Positions 36,310 to 45,368 of a stretch of DNA of 64,000 nt are shown here, in pieces. The stretch spans positions 496,001-560,000 of the forward strand of contig NZ_NPDX01000001.1 of NCBI RefSeq assembly GCF_002811945.1. Direction: 5' to 3'. Below the pieces are notes generated by a model. It was not told where the DNA came from. It was given only the letters and a program-made list of their open reading frames with translations, and made no database searches. The position numbers and the translations under genes are program-made. This stretch comes from Leptospira harrisiae (GTDB taxonomy: Bacteria > Spirochaetota > Leptospiria > Leptospirales > Leptospiraceae). The first letter of the stretch is position 1. Each line of letters starts with the position of its first letter.

Positions 36310-38508
36310 TTAACCAACCGCCTTCTTTTTGTTTTCGCCGGCAGGTAATAATAAGAATATTCCTGATAGAAAATAGAGGAGTGAACCAATCCAAATGAGT
36401 TTCACAAGTGGGTTCACCCAAACTTCAAGATTTGCCACAATTTGTTTTGGAAAGTTGAGGAAGAATTTAAGTTTATCCATCTCTGAACCAGGAGTAAAAT
36501 AGTACTGCATAAACATCAAAGGAAGATCAGGGTTTTCTGATTTTAAATCTGAGGTTTCAATGGCTCCTAGTTGGATATAAAAATCTTCTTTTGCCATAGA
36601 TAGGATTGCTGGTTCACTCGTGGGAATATGTGTTTCAAAATCTCCCGTTAGGTGAGAGATCTGAGGGTAAAATCTACGTTCCGTTGTAAGTTCAGAAAGT
36701 TTATCAGTTCCTCGAAAAATCCCGTATGTTCCTTCTTGGGAAACAATCACATTCTGAATATTTGGTTCTCCACCGAGTCTTGAAATTAGAACTGGTTTCA
36801 GTTTGAGTGTGGAGGCTTCGATTTGGTAACCACCAATCATTGCTTTGTCAATGGATTGATAAACAATTTCTTCCGAAGTCGGTGGTTGGAGTTCGTAAAA
36901 GAAACGAACTGAAGTATTGATTTTAAATGCGTTTCCGGCATAACCGATAAAAATAAGAACAAGTGAAAAATGGACTAGATAACCACCATACCGCCGTTTG
37001 TTTTTAAGTAACATCCGGTAACCGGCTACAAAAATATTTTCGTTCTGGAACTCTTCTCTACGTGCCCGAATCCCTCTGTAGTATTCTTGGATGATACCGG
37101 AAATAGTAAACACACCTATGGTTACAGTCAGCACGGAATACACTTCTGCCAAAACATCCCCATACTTACTATCAGGTTTGGTAAAGTTTTGTGAATAAAA
37201 AAGTATGTAAAGTCCACCACCTATCACACCTGCGATTAGAGGTTTGAGTAAGGTGGAAAAAAAGACAGCTCCCGCTCCTTTTCTCCAAGCAAGTAAGGGG
37301 GCGGCTCCCATTAGAAGCAAAAGGAAAATTCCCGCAGGTACTCCCCAGGAGTTAAACCAAGGTGCCTTAAATTCTTTTCCATACAAAAGAGGGGAAAATA
37401 CTCCGAGCAAAATAGCGGCAGTGGAAAGAACTAACAAAAAGTTATTTAAAAGAAAACTACCTTCTTTGGAAGTAATTGCTTCTAAGTTTCTTTCAGGTGT
37501 TAGGTGCTTCCGGCGATACACCACAAACCCTGTAAAAAACAAAAAACTTCCAATGATATAAATGATAAAAGGAGTTCCGATTGTAGATTTAGAAAAACTA
37601 TGTGGTCCTTCCAAAACTCCCGAACGAGTGATCCAAGTTCCAAGCAAACTAAAATGGAATGCAAGGATCACAAGTAACATATTCCAAAACTTCAACATTC
37701 CTCTTCGTTCTTGAATCACAACAGAATGTACAAAGGCACTTGTGAGTAACCATGGCATAAGTGAAGCATTCTCTACAGGATCCCAAGCCCAATACCCACC
37801 CCAACCTAACTCTTCATAGGCCCATTTGGATCCGAGTAAAATTCCTGTTCCCAAAAAGAACCAAGAAAACAAAGTCCATTTACGAATGAACTTCATCCAA
37901 TCTTCAGAAAGTTGGCCCGATACAAGAGCCGACATAGCAATGGCAAAAGGAATCGATATACTCACATAACCAATGTAAAGAATCGGAGGATGGATGATCA
38001 TCGCCCAATGTTGGAGTAGGGGATTGAGGCCCCGACCTGCAGCTGCTTCCGGGACAAATTCACGGAATGGTTGTGCATCTCCATAAAATACGGCAAGGAA
38101 AGAAAAAAATCCAGAAAGAACAGCAAGGATGAGATTCATCATTGGAATTCGATCTTCGATGGACTTACGTGTTTGCCATAAAACAATAAAAGTAAAAACG
38201 TTTAGAATCAAATTCCAAAATAACAAACTTCCAGATGACCCTGACCAAATGGATGTCATTTTATAAAACAACGGTAAGTGCTCGCTTGAGTGCATTACCA
38301 CATAATAGTTGCTATAGTCTGATCTTACTAGTTGGGTTAATAAAACTGTGAATGTTAGGACAATGACAAAAGGATTTGTCATTAATGCAAGGCGACCAAG
38401 TTCGATCGCTTTTCGTTCTTGTTTATAAATTCCGTAGATGGTTTGTAATGCGGAAAAAATTAAAATGGCAAGAGAGGCTGAGAGAAGGATGGTTCCTAAA
38501 TTGTTCAT
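36310..38508 (-). CDS. ccmF: Haem lyase CcmF (cytochrome c synthase subunit)
   Basis: 732 residues with many membrane helices. The WWD haem-handling segment is clear: ELGWGGYWAWDPVENASLMPW, trimmed here as WGGYWAWDPVENAS, with conserved His around it (HPPILYIGY, FHFSLLGTWITRSGVLEGPHSF). A large periplasmic loop precedes the last helix. CcmF receives haem from CcmE and attaches it to cytochrome c with CcmH. Its start overlaps the ccmE stop (ATGA, 38505-38508) and its stop is one base from ccmH, giving a tight ccmE-ccmF-ccmH operon; ccmABC and ccmG are not in the window. Confidence 0.95.
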   Translation of the reverse strand: MNNLGTILLSASLAILIFSALQTIYGIYKQERKAIELGRLALMTNPFVIVLTFTVLLTQLVRSDYSNYYVVMHSSEHLPLFYKMTSIWSGSSGSLLFWNLILNVFTFIVLWQTRKSIEDRIPMMNLILAVLSGFFSFLAVFYGDAQPFREFVPEAAAGRGLNPLLQHWAMIIHPPILYIGYVSISIPFAIAMSALVSGQLSEDWMKFIRKWTLFSWFFLGTGILLGSKWAYEELGWGGYWAWDPVENASLMPWLLTSAFVHSVVIQERRGMLKFWNMLLVILAFHFSLLGTWITRSGVLEGPHSFSKSTIGTPFIIYIIGSFLFFTGFVVYRRKHLTPERNLEAITSKEGSFLLNNFLLVLSTAAILLGVFSPLLYGKEFKAPWFNSWGVPAGIFLLLLMGAAPLLAWRKGAGAVFFSTLLKPLIAGVIGGGLYILFYSQNFTKPDSKYGDVLAEVYSVLTVTIGVFTISGIIQEYYRGIRARREEFQNENIFVAGYRMLLKNKRRYGGYLVHFSLVLIFIGYAGNAFKINTSVRFFYELQPPTSEEIVYQSIDKAMIGGYQIEASTLKLKPVLISRLGGEPNIQNVIVSQEGTYGIFRGTDKLSELTTERRFYPQISHLTGDFETHIPTSEPAILSMAKEDFYIQLGAIETSDLKSENPDLPLMFMQYYFTPGSEMDKLKFFLNFPKQIVANLEVWVNPLVKLIWIGSLLYFLSGIFLLLPAGENKKKAVG

Positions 38509-38897
38509 TGTTCCTCAGCGTATCCCGCTTCATATTTGGAGGCACATTTTGCTTCGACGTGACTTGCGACAAGCACTCCGTGGTCTAACTTTCCGTCCAC
38601 ACGAGCTCTGGCACCTTCTTTGAAGGCATCTGGAAGAAGAGTGGCACCTGTAAAAAAAACAGGGATGATTTGATCATTCAGTTCCAAATCAAATTTTGCT
38701 TTTTTACCCTCACGGACAAGGCTCCCCACTCTCACAAATCCCCGCACGCGTAGGTTTTGATCTGAATATTTGGTTTGGTTGGCAGCGAGTTCCGAAGCAT
38801 CCAAAAGAAGATAGGAAGTTTCCTGAGAGGAAAAATAAGCAATCCCGCCAAGAGAGAGCCCAATGAGAAACAAAAGAGTTAAAAACTTACGATTCAT
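38505..38897 (-). CDS. ccmE: CcmE haem chaperone, cysteine-type
   Basis: 130 residues: an N-terminal membrane anchor (LTLLFLIGLSLGGIAYF), an OB-fold barrel (LRVRGFVRVGSLVREG, VFFTGATLLPDAFKEG, ARVDGKL) and the haem-binding tail. The usual His-x-x-x-Tyr is replaced by Cys118-Ala-Ser-Lys-Tyr122. This CxxxY form is known from some archaea and sulfate reducers and binds haem through Cys rather than His. First gene of the ccmEFH operon. The variation matches the unusual CcmH in the same operon. Confidence 0.93.
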   Translation of the reverse strand: MNRKFLTLLFLIGLSLGGIAYFSSQETSYLLLDASELAANQTKYSDQNLRVRGFVRVGSLVREGKKAKFDLELNDQIIPVFFTGATLLPDAFKEGARARVDGKLDHGVLVASHVEAKCASKYEAGYAEEQ

Positions 38898-38997
38898 AAT
38901 CCATTCTTTAGACGGATTCCCGTCTTTCCTCTAACCTCTCTGATTGCAAGTTTCGGTCAAACAAAAAGGTCTTAAAAAAACGAGGGAAATCCGTGAG

Positions 38998-39774
38998 TTA
39001 CAGGAAGGATTTGTAGCGGTATACGAAATATCCCACCCATTCCTTAATCGAAAGAGAGGTTTGGTCCAAAAAACTCGCTGATGGAATGTAAAGTTCAAAG
39101 GCTCCTGAATTTAAATTGGTCGAACGAAAGTCTGTAGGAAAGGGAATAAATGGGATCTCTTGTTTTTCAAAACAACCGGCTGCACGTTTCATATGAAAGG
39201 CAGATGTGATCAGGATTGATTTTTTTAAGTTTTTTTCCAGGAGTAGTTTCTTAGTTTCTACTGCATTTTCATAGGTATTTCGGGACTGGTTTTCCCAAAT
39301 TAAGTCTTTTTCGGGAACACCAAGGCCAATAAATATTTCTTTTGCAAGATCTGCTTCTCGGTAGGTATCAGCAAAAAGAAGACCTGATCCACCAGTAAAT
39401 AAAATCTTTTTTACCTTACCTGCTTTGTAAATTCGTACTGCATCTGTTAGTCTGTCTGCAGAATCAGTCAGTTCAGGTCGACCAGGATGTGCGGAAATGG
39501 TTTGGATCATGCCACCTAACACAATCGCAACGTCTGATTCGGGAAGATCTGAAATTTGTATTGGAGGGTAGTCTTTTTCTAAAGATTGTAGGAGGAAGTT
39601 TGCAACATATGCATTTGATGTAAGATATAAAAATAAAATGATTTGGAAAAGCCGAAACTTCCCATGTCCAGACTTGGTTTTCAGAATGAGTAGGATTGCT
39701 AATAGGAAAAAAAAAGGAAGAGGATAAACTAGGAGCGTAGCAAGTTTGGAAAGAGTAAAAAAAATAGAATCCAT
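38998..39774 (-). CDS. YdcF/ElyC (DUF218) family membrane protein
   Basis: 258 residues. Two N-terminal membrane helices (about 5-30 and 38-58), then a DUF218 domain: SDVAIVLGGM, ADRLTDAVRIYKAGKVKKILFTGGSG, READLAKEIFIGLGVPEKDLIWENQSRNTYENA, ILITSAFHMKRAAGCF. Members such as ElyC and SanA act in envelope integrity and lipid-carrier or peptidoglycan metabolism; the biochemical reaction is not established. It is 30 bp downstream of the small hypothetical gene on the same strand and probably co-transcribed. Confidence 0.87.
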   Translation of the reverse strand: MDSIFFTLSKLATLLVYPLPFFFLLAILLILKTKSGHGKFRLFQIILFLYLTSNAYVANFLLQSLEKDYPPIQISDLPESDVAIVLGGMIQTISAHPGRPELTDSADRLTDAVRIYKAGKVKKILFTGGSGLLFADTYREADLAKEIFIGLGVPEKDLIWENQSRNTYENAVETKKLLLEKNLKKSILITSAFHMKRAAGCFEKQEIPFIPFPTDFRSTNLNSGAFELYIPSASFLDQTSLSIKEWVGYFVYRYKSFL

Positions 39775-39804
39775 TGGTAATAGGTTTCGGAAACCTTGCG
39801 GATC

Positions 39805-40206
39805 TTACCAGTCTAAATCGGGGCCGAGAACTCCAATCCCACTTCCCCAATACTGAGAGGGGTGAGGGTAACGAACTGAAATTCCAAGGGGAGAGCGGGA
39901 ATATTTCCAATCGCGAGCAATTTGTTTTCGCTGTTGGATTTGTTCTTCCGGGATGGGAGATTCAATTTTGTGTAAATATTGTTTGGTGACTTCCACCCAT
40001 TCCTTGATGGCAGCAGGATTTTGTTTTTTTAAATCTTGGATTAAAATTCTCAGTTCGAACTCTGCATCTTCTCTGAGATCCCTTGCAATTTCCGAAACTT
40101 TTGCATTGGCACCAAACACGGTTTCGCTTCCTTCTGTACGATCCACAGTATCTCGCCATTTCGCATAGGCAATCATCAGATCCTTTGTCTCATCATACCT
40201 AAACAT
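39805..40206 (-). CDS. Hypothetical cytoplasmic protein
   Basis: 133 residues with no signal or membrane segment. The first 90 residues are helical and charged (ETKDLMIAYAKWRDTVDR, SEIARDLREDAEFELRILIQDLKKQ); the C-terminus changes to a Pro/Gly-rich tail (SVRYPHPSQYWGSGIGVLGPDLDW). The tail looks flexible. I know no family. Frame length, sensible amino-acid composition and operon-like position before the YdcF-like gene support it. Divergent from the MBL lipoprotein gene, 81 bp between starts. Confidence 0.65.
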   Translation of the reverse strand: MFRYDETKDLMIAYAKWRDTVDRTEGSETVFGANAKVSEIARDLREDAEFELRILIQDLKKQNPAAIKEWVEVTKQYLHKIESPIPEEQIQQRKQIARDWKYSRSPLGISVRYPHPSQYWGSGIGVLGPDLDW

Positions 40207-40287
40207 AGTAAAAGAATGATCGTTCCGGTTTCAAAAAAACGCAATCGAAAATTCCAAACATAGGAAGTTTGTTTCTGTCTAATCCTC

Positions 40288-41319
40288 GTGAAGTCCCTAT
40301 ACTTACAATGTATCCTAGTTCTTTTTGTTTTGTCCTGTTTTGCCGACGCCAGTATTCGTAAACCACACCATACGAAAAATGGATTTCAAAATCCAAATCC
40401 TAACATTCAACCAAAAGGTTTTTCCGATCTTCTAGTTTGGCAATTCCAAAGGTTTCAATTGCCTACGAGTTTAGATCCGGCAGACTATCCTCCTTTCCCT
40501 GTAGTTGGAAATGATGGAAAGGAATTGAGTGCAAATCCATCGAGACTTTCTGTGACTTGGGTTGGGCATGCCACCACTCTCATTCAAATTGATGGAGTGA
40601 ACATTCTCACAGATCCCATTTGGAGTGAAAGATGTTCCCCAGTTGGATTTATTGGCCCAAAACGTTATACTCCTCCAGGGATTAAAATCGAGGATTTACC
40701 ACAAATTGACATAGTGGTTTTATCACATAATCATTATGACCATACGGATTTACCTACACTCAAACAGTTAGAAGATAAATTTCATCCTCTCGTTCTTACT
40801 GGACTTGGTAACAAAAAATTGTTGTTAGGTGAAGGTATGAAAAATGTAAAGGAGATGGACTGGTGGGAAGAAACAAAAACCTCAGGATTACAAATTACTT
40901 TCACACCAACCCAACATTTTAGTGGGCGAGGACTTTTTGATCGCAACGAATCGCTTTGGGGGAGTTACCATATTTCCGGAAAAAACGAGAGAGTTTACTT
41001 CGGAGGTGACACTGGTTATTACACTCATTTTCGAGAAGTGGCAGAACGATTGGGCGAAATTGACGTTGCCATTTTGCCGATTGGAGCCACGGAACCTCGT
41101 TGGATGATGGAGGCAGTACATGTGGATCCGAAAGAAGCGGTCCAAGCTTTTTCTGACCTAAAGGCAAAATATATGGTGCCAATGCACTACATGACCTTCG
41201 TTCTCTCTGACGAAAAACTCGATTCTCCTGTGCCCCGCACCAAAGAAGAGCTAAAACGATCGGGAATCTCCGAGGATCGTTTGGTTCCTTTAAAAATTGG
41301 AGAATCCCGGTTTTTTTAG
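40288..41319 (+). CDS. MBL-fold lipoprotein (NAPE-PLD-like hydrolase)
   Basis: 343 residues from GTG 40288. The N-terminus is a lipoprotein signal (LYLQCILVLFVLSC) with Cys17 in the box. The rest is a metallo-beta-lactamase fold of the NAPE-PLD/UlaG-like type: TWVGHATTLIQIDGVNILTDPIW, LSHNHYDHTDLPTL (HxHxDH metal site), TPTQHFSGRG, YFGGDTGYY and VPMHYMTF. All metal ligands are present. N-acylphosphatidylethanolamine-hydrolysing phospholipase D is the best-known member, so a phospholipid-processing role at the envelope is plausible; the bacterial substrate is unknown. It precedes the antiporter by 45 bp on the same strand. Confidence 0.87.
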   Translation: MKSLYLQCILVLFVLSCFADASIRKPHHTKNGFQNPNPNIQPKGFSDLLVWQFQRFQLPTSLDPADYPPFPVVGNDGKELSANPSRLSVTWVGHATTLIQIDGVNILTDPIWSERCSPVGFIGPKRYTPPGIKIEDLPQIDIVVLSHNHYDHTDLPTLKQLEDKFHPLVLTGLGNKKLLLGEGMKNVKEMDWWEETKTSGLQITFTPTQHFSGRGLFDRNESLWGSYHISGKNERVYFGGDTGYYTHFREVAERLGEIDVAILPIGATEPRWMMEAVHVDPKEAVQAFSDLKAKYMVPMHYMTFVLSDEKLDSPVPRTKEELKRSGISEDRLVPLKIGESRFF

Positions 41320-41364
41320 TTCCAAGAGGTTTCGATTTCAGGTAAGCTGTCCTAAAAAAAAAGG

Positions 41365-42843
41365 ATGGTGAGCATGTTGAAGAAGCTTCTCACAATGATA
41401 GTCTTCCTGGTTTGTTTGTCTATGACAACGGCAGGTTTATTTGCGGAAGATCCAACTCCGGTTCAGACGCAAACAACCACTCAGGAAGAAACAGGACACT
41501 CGTCACACGGCGAATCAGTACACCAGGAATTACCATATTGGTCGGTATTACCTTTTGTTGCCATTTTACTTTCCATCGCAATCTTACCGGTTGCTTCTCA
41601 CAAAACTTCTCATTGGTGGGAAGACAATAATAACAAATTGATCCTTGCTGTAGGACTTGGTGCCATTTCTTTTGTGGTTCTTTTGATTTATGGTTACAGC
41701 CATAATATTGTTCACACGGTTTTCTTTGATTATATTCCTTTTATTATTTTACTCGGATCTTTGTTTTATATTTCCGGTGGAATTGTGATTAAGGGAGACA
41801 TTCATGCAACTCCTCTCAATAACACATTATATTTGTTAATTGGTGCAGCTTTAGCTTCCTTTATTGGAACCACTGGGGCTTCTATGTTACTCATCCGTCC
41901 TTTGTTAAAAACAAATAGCGAGAGAAAACATGTGGTTCACACAGTTGTGTTTTTTATCTTCCTTGTTTCCAACATTGGTGGATCTTTGACACCACTTGGT
42001 GACCCTCCACTTTTCCTCGGTTATTTGAAAGGAGTTCCATTCACTTGGACATTCAAACTTTTACCTGAGATGCTCGTGGCAGTTTCTATATTGCTCGTTG
42101 TGTATTTCGTTTGGGATACGATTGCTTACAAAAAAGAAACCAAAAAAGATTTGAAACGCGACGATAAACTCGCAACTCCTTTTTCTATCGGTGGTCAAGT
42201 GAACTTCATTTGGTTACTCGGTGTGATTTTAGCAGTTGCTTTTTTAAACAGTAACTACATTCCAGAAATCAACAATACTCCAACTCTAGGATTTATCCGT
42301 GAGGCAGTATTAATTGTTCTAATTGGTCTTTCTAAGTTTACTTCTAAAGAAGCAGATCGTAAGTTTAACAACTTTACCCTCCATCCAATCCAAGAAGTAG
42401 CATACCTATTTATTGGGATTTTCATCACGATGATTCCTGCTCTTGTTTTACTTGAGGCACATGGTAAAGAACTTGGGATCACACAAAACTGGCAGTTTTT
42501 CTGGGCAACAGGAGCTTTCTCTTCTGTTTTAGACAATGCTCCGACTTACCTCACCTTTGGTTCGTTAGCTTCTGGTCTCCTCACTCCAGCGGGTGCGGCA
42601 GCTCCGCTCACGTTAGGTCAGTTCATTGGAAATGTCCAAGCGGAAGAAATTCTAAAAGCCATTTCAGTGGGTGCCGTATTTATGGGTGCGAATACTTATA
42701 TCGGTAACGCTCCTAACTTTATGGTAAAATCCGTTGCGGAAGAAAACAAAGTAAAGATGCCATCTTTTGGTGGATACTTAGCATACTCTATGGGAATTTT
42801 AGTTCCTGTGTTTATCCTCATTACTTTCGTATTCTTCGTCTAA
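41365..42843 (+). CDS. NhaD-like Na+/H+ antiporter
   Basis: 492 residues from ATG 41365 (ATG 41374 is equally possible). After a signal-like first helix (LLTMIVFLVCLSMTTAGLFAED) comes a His-rich loop (GHSSHGESVHQE), then about 11 membrane helices. The NhaD/ion-transporter superfamily signature NIGGSLTPLGDPPLFLGYL is present, as is the late SVLDNAPTYLTFG with a buried Asp-Asn pair. It likely exchanges Na+ (or Li+) for protons at the inner membrane. A hairpin follows the stop codon. Confidence 0.82.
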   Translation: MVSMLKKLLTMIVFLVCLSMTTAGLFAEDPTPVQTQTTTQEETGHSSHGESVHQELPYWSVLPFVAILLSIAILPVASHKTSHWWEDNNNKLILAVGLGAISFVVLLIYGYSHNIVHTVFFDYIPFIILLGSLFYISGGIVIKGDIHATPLNNTLYLLIGAALASFIGTTGASMLLIRPLLKTNSERKHVVHTVVFFIFLVSNIGGSLTPLGDPPLFLGYLKGVPFTWTFKLLPEMLVAVSILLVVYFVWDTIAYKKETKKDLKRDDKLATPFSIGGQVNFIWLLGVILAVAFLNSNYIPEINNTPTLGFIREAVLIVLIGLSKFTSKEADRKFNNFTLHPIQEVAYLFIGIFITMIPALVLLEAHGKELGITQNWQFFWATGAFSSVLDNAPTYLTFGSLASGLLTPAGAAAPLTLGQFIGNVQAEEILKAISVGAVFMGANTYIGNAPNFMVKSVAEENKVKMPSFGGYLAYSMGILVPVFILITFVFFV

Positions 42844-42854
42844 ACCTTTGGACA

Positions 42855-42876
42855 AACCGGGGAATTTTCCCCGGTT
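42855..42876 (+). terminator. Hairpin after the antiporter gene, before the ammonia-lyase gene
   Basis: Perfect inverted repeat AACCGGGG/CCCCGGTT with loop AATTTT, 11 bp past the stop and 10 bp before the next start codon. It lacks a run of T, so termination may be partial, or it may block the ribosome site of the next gene. Confidence 0.6.
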
Positions 42877-42886
42877 GTAAAACAAT

Positions 42887-44392
42887 TTGAATTTATCAAC
42901 ACTCCAATCTTTATCTAGGTCCGGTTCTTTTTCTCATTTAACTAACGTTCGCCTGTCATTAGAAACAGAGCGAAACCAATTAGAATCCCTTTTAAAAGTT
43001 TCGAAAGAAAAACTAATTTATGGAATCCATACAGGGTTTGGACCACATGCATTCGTATCCAATGAGGATACTGAAAATATCCAAAAATCTTTAATTTATC
43101 ATCTAACTGTAGAACCTGTATTTTCTTCTGATGGAATCCCGCATTCCCATTTAAGTCATAACGAAGCTAGGGCTGTTCTTGCTGCTAGAATTCATTGTTT
43201 GTCACTTGGTGGATCAGGAATTAACTTTCATACATTAGAATTATTGAATACACTTTTGGAGTTGGATTGTATTCCTGTTTTGCCAGAAAAAGGTTCTCTT
43301 TCAGCTTCTGGAGATTTGATTCCCCTCAGTTATATTCCTTTGGCACTTCTTGGTGAATCTGGGTTTACTGGAAAAGGAAAGGATTTAGCACCGAGTCGGT
43401 GGAACAAAGGAACTTCCAAAATCCCTGGTTTGCCTTGGACTCCCAAGGTTAAGGAAGCAATTTCTCTCACCAATGGAACAAGTTTTACCACTGCACTTTT
43501 AGGGCTCCAAGTAATCGAATTTCGCAATATACTTTCTTTTAGTTTGGAACTTCTCGAGTATTTATTTAGTTTTCATTCTGTTTTTTCTGACGCCTTCCAT
43601 CCAGCTTACCACAACCACAAACAATTTGATGGCCCAAAAGAAATTGTTAAAATTCTTTATCCAATCGTTTCTAAACATTCCAAAGTGAAAAAAGAGGGGA
43701 GTAGAATCCAAGATATATATTCTATCCGTTGTATCCCTCAAATCCTTGGTTCTATTTTGGATGAAATAATTTCTATAGGGAATGTCGTTGAGCAAGAGTT
43801 AAATTCTCTTTCGGACAATCCTGTTTTAATTCCTACAGAAGAGGGAGTTCGGTTTGCCGAAGGTGGTGGGTTTTATGCTGCCCAAGTCAGTTTTGCCGCT
43901 GACAGATTGCAGAATGCGATGGCTGTTTGGTTTACTTGGGTGGATCGATTTTTGAATTATCTCTATGAACCAAATGAAAACGGTGAGTTCCCTTTGATGT
44001 TGTCAGATAAACCTGGTACGTATGCAGGATTATCGGGATTAGGTCTTATGTCGACTCACCTAACGGCAGAAGTGCGAAGAGATAGTATGCCAGGTTCTGT
44101 GCAGTCTGTTCCTACCAATGGCAATAACCAAGACATTGTTCCTATGGGTGCAATTTCGGTTTTAAGAAATCGCAGAACGGTTGTCAGTGCGTATAAATTA
44201 CTTTCTATATTTGCTTTTTCGGTTTTTCAGAGTTCTCGGTTTGCCAAAAGAAAGGATTTGGTTCCAAGTAAAGATTTGTTTACGGGCCTAAAGACCATGG
44301 CGGCAGATCGAAGTCTGGACTTTGAAATCCAGACATTGATGGAAAGATTAAAAAATTCTACTTCTTCTCTTGTAGAGATTCCAAACGGTTGA
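42887..44392 (+). CDS. Aromatic amino acid ammonia-lyase (HAL/PAL/TAL family), tyrosine-type pocket
   Basis: 501 residues from TTG 42887 (no better start). The MIO cofactor triad Ala-Ser-Gly is in GSLSASGDLIPL; the catalytic Tyr45 precedes GIHTGFG; the late NNQDIVPMGAIS motif is complete. The pair that selects the ring is His72-Leu73 (LIYHL), aligned with His-Leu of tyrosine ammonia-lyase, where histidine ammonia-lyase has Ser-His and phenylalanine ammonia-lyase Phe-Leu. It would turn tyrosine into p-coumarate, or isomerise it to beta-tyrosine if a mutase. No hut genes are near, which argues against histidine catabolism. Substrate is inferred from two residues only. Confidence 0.8.
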   Translation: MNLSTLQSLSRSGSFSHLTNVRLSLETERNQLESLLKVSKEKLIYGIHTGFGPHAFVSNEDTENIQKSLIYHLTVEPVFSSDGIPHSHLSHNEARAVLAARIHCLSLGGSGINFHTLELLNTLLELDCIPVLPEKGSLSASGDLIPLSYIPLALLGESGFTGKGKDLAPSRWNKGTSKIPGLPWTPKVKEAISLTNGTSFTTALLGLQVIEFRNILSFSLELLEYLFSFHSVFSDAFHPAYHNHKQFDGPKEIVKILYPIVSKHSKVKKEGSRIQDIYSIRCIPQILGSILDEIISIGNVVEQELNSLSDNPVLIPTEEGVRFAEGGGFYAAQVSFAADRLQNAMAVWFTWVDRFLNYLYEPNENGEFPLMLSDKPGTYAGLSGLGLMSTHLTAEVRRDSMPGSVQSVPTNGNNQDIVPMGAISVLRNRRTVVSAYKLLSIFAFSVFQSSRFAKRKDLVPSKDLFTGLKTMAADRSLDFEIQTLMERLKNSTSSLVEIPNG

Positions 44393-45341
44393 GTCCAAAT
44401 CCAAGCACAAGCCCAAAAACTAATGCTGCGAGTGGGATTTGTGTTTCTGCAAAATCTTTTGGTAATACATTCTTTGCAGTAGCAATTTGAATGTCTCGTT
44501 TCACTTCTCCCGACCTACCTACGATTTCCTGACCATGCGCATAATCTTTAAAAGGCCAAAGGATAAAAAAGGATCCGAGGATCAGTCCCAGTAAAAAAGT
44601 CATTGTATGCGACTTATATTTAACAAATAACCATTTTACAAAATGAGTAAAAATCAGAAGTCCAAGTAAACATCCAATTCCAAAAGCTCCGAGAAAAATG
44701 ATGGAACTTGGTTCGAGGATGGTAGAAAGTTTCCCAATCACGATTTGGTATTCACCTAACACGAGCATGATGTAAGAGCCAGAGATTCCTGGTAAAATCA
44801 TTGCAGAAATCGCAACGGCTCCTGTGAGAAAGGCAATCAGAGGATTTTCGGATCCTGTTGTATCCCCCATAAAAAAACTTGGGACAATGGTGAGTAGAAT
44901 TCCTGGAATGAGGAATAACCAAACAACTAAGCTGTGTTTTTCGATGAGTTTGTATGGGACAGCGAGAGATGGAAAAATAAGTCCAATAAAAAGTGCGAGT
45001 GTTGCTTGTGGATGATTTTGTAGTAAAAACTGGATGAGTTTGGCACCAGAAATCACAGATAACAAAAGACCAATTCCTAAGAAGACAAGGAACCAAAAAT
45101 CAATTCGTTTCATTTCCAAGGCAAAACGTTTTCTTACATCTTCTTTCCAGAATCCAAATACGAAAGTAAGTGAAACTTTGATGGTATCTAAGTTTAGGGA
45201 AGTGATGGCAGTGATTAACCTGTCATAAAGTCCGAGGATGAGTGCAAAGGTCCCTCCGGAAACACCGGGGATGAGGTTGGCAATCCCGATGAGAAAGCCA
45301 TTGAGAAGGCAGAATAAAATTTCTTTTTTCGATAGAGGCAT
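44358..45341 (-). CDS. popT: DUF368 family polyprenyl-phosphate transporter (PopT-like)
   Basis: 327 residues with about nine membrane helices. DUF368 pattern: GFLIGIANLIPGVSGGTFALILGLYD at the start and the internal repeat AISAMILPGISGSYIMLVLGEY, the two re-entrant-like PGxSGG/PGISGS hairpins. DUF368 proteins were shown to recycle undecaprenyl phosphate across the inner membrane. Adjacent on the same strand is a WecA/MraY-type enzyme that uses this lipid, 27 bp apart, so the pair likely supports envelope glycan synthesis. It overlaps the 3' end of the lyase gene by 35 bp. Confidence 0.86.
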   Translation of the reverse strand: MPLSKKEILFCLLNGFLIGIANLIPGVSGGTFALILGLYDRLITAITSLNLDTIKVSLTFVFGFWKEDVRKRFALEMKRIDFWFLVFLGIGLLLSVISGAKLIQFLLQNHPQATLALFIGLIFPSLAVPYKLIEKHSLVVWLFLIPGILLTIVPSFFMGDTTGSENPLIAFLTGAVAISAMILPGISGSYIMLVLGEYQIVIGKLSTILEPSSIIFLGAFGIGCLLGLLIFTHFVKWLFVKYKSHTMTFLLGLILGSFFILWPFKDYAHGQEIVGRSGEVKRDIQIATAKNVLPKDFAETQIPLAALVFGLVLGFGLNRLESLQEKK

Positions 45342-45368
45342 AAGGGAAAGGATGGAAGTCCAAAGTCT

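Noticed and set aside
39473..39910. Minus-strand frame bridging the YdcF-like and hypothetical genes
   Set aside because: Composition is Pro/Ser/Phe-rich and it overlaps two better genes on the same strand in another frame.
42887..44392. Histidine ammonia-lyase of a hut pathway
   Set aside because: The Ser-His selectivity pair is absent and no hutU, hutI or hutG gene is nearby.
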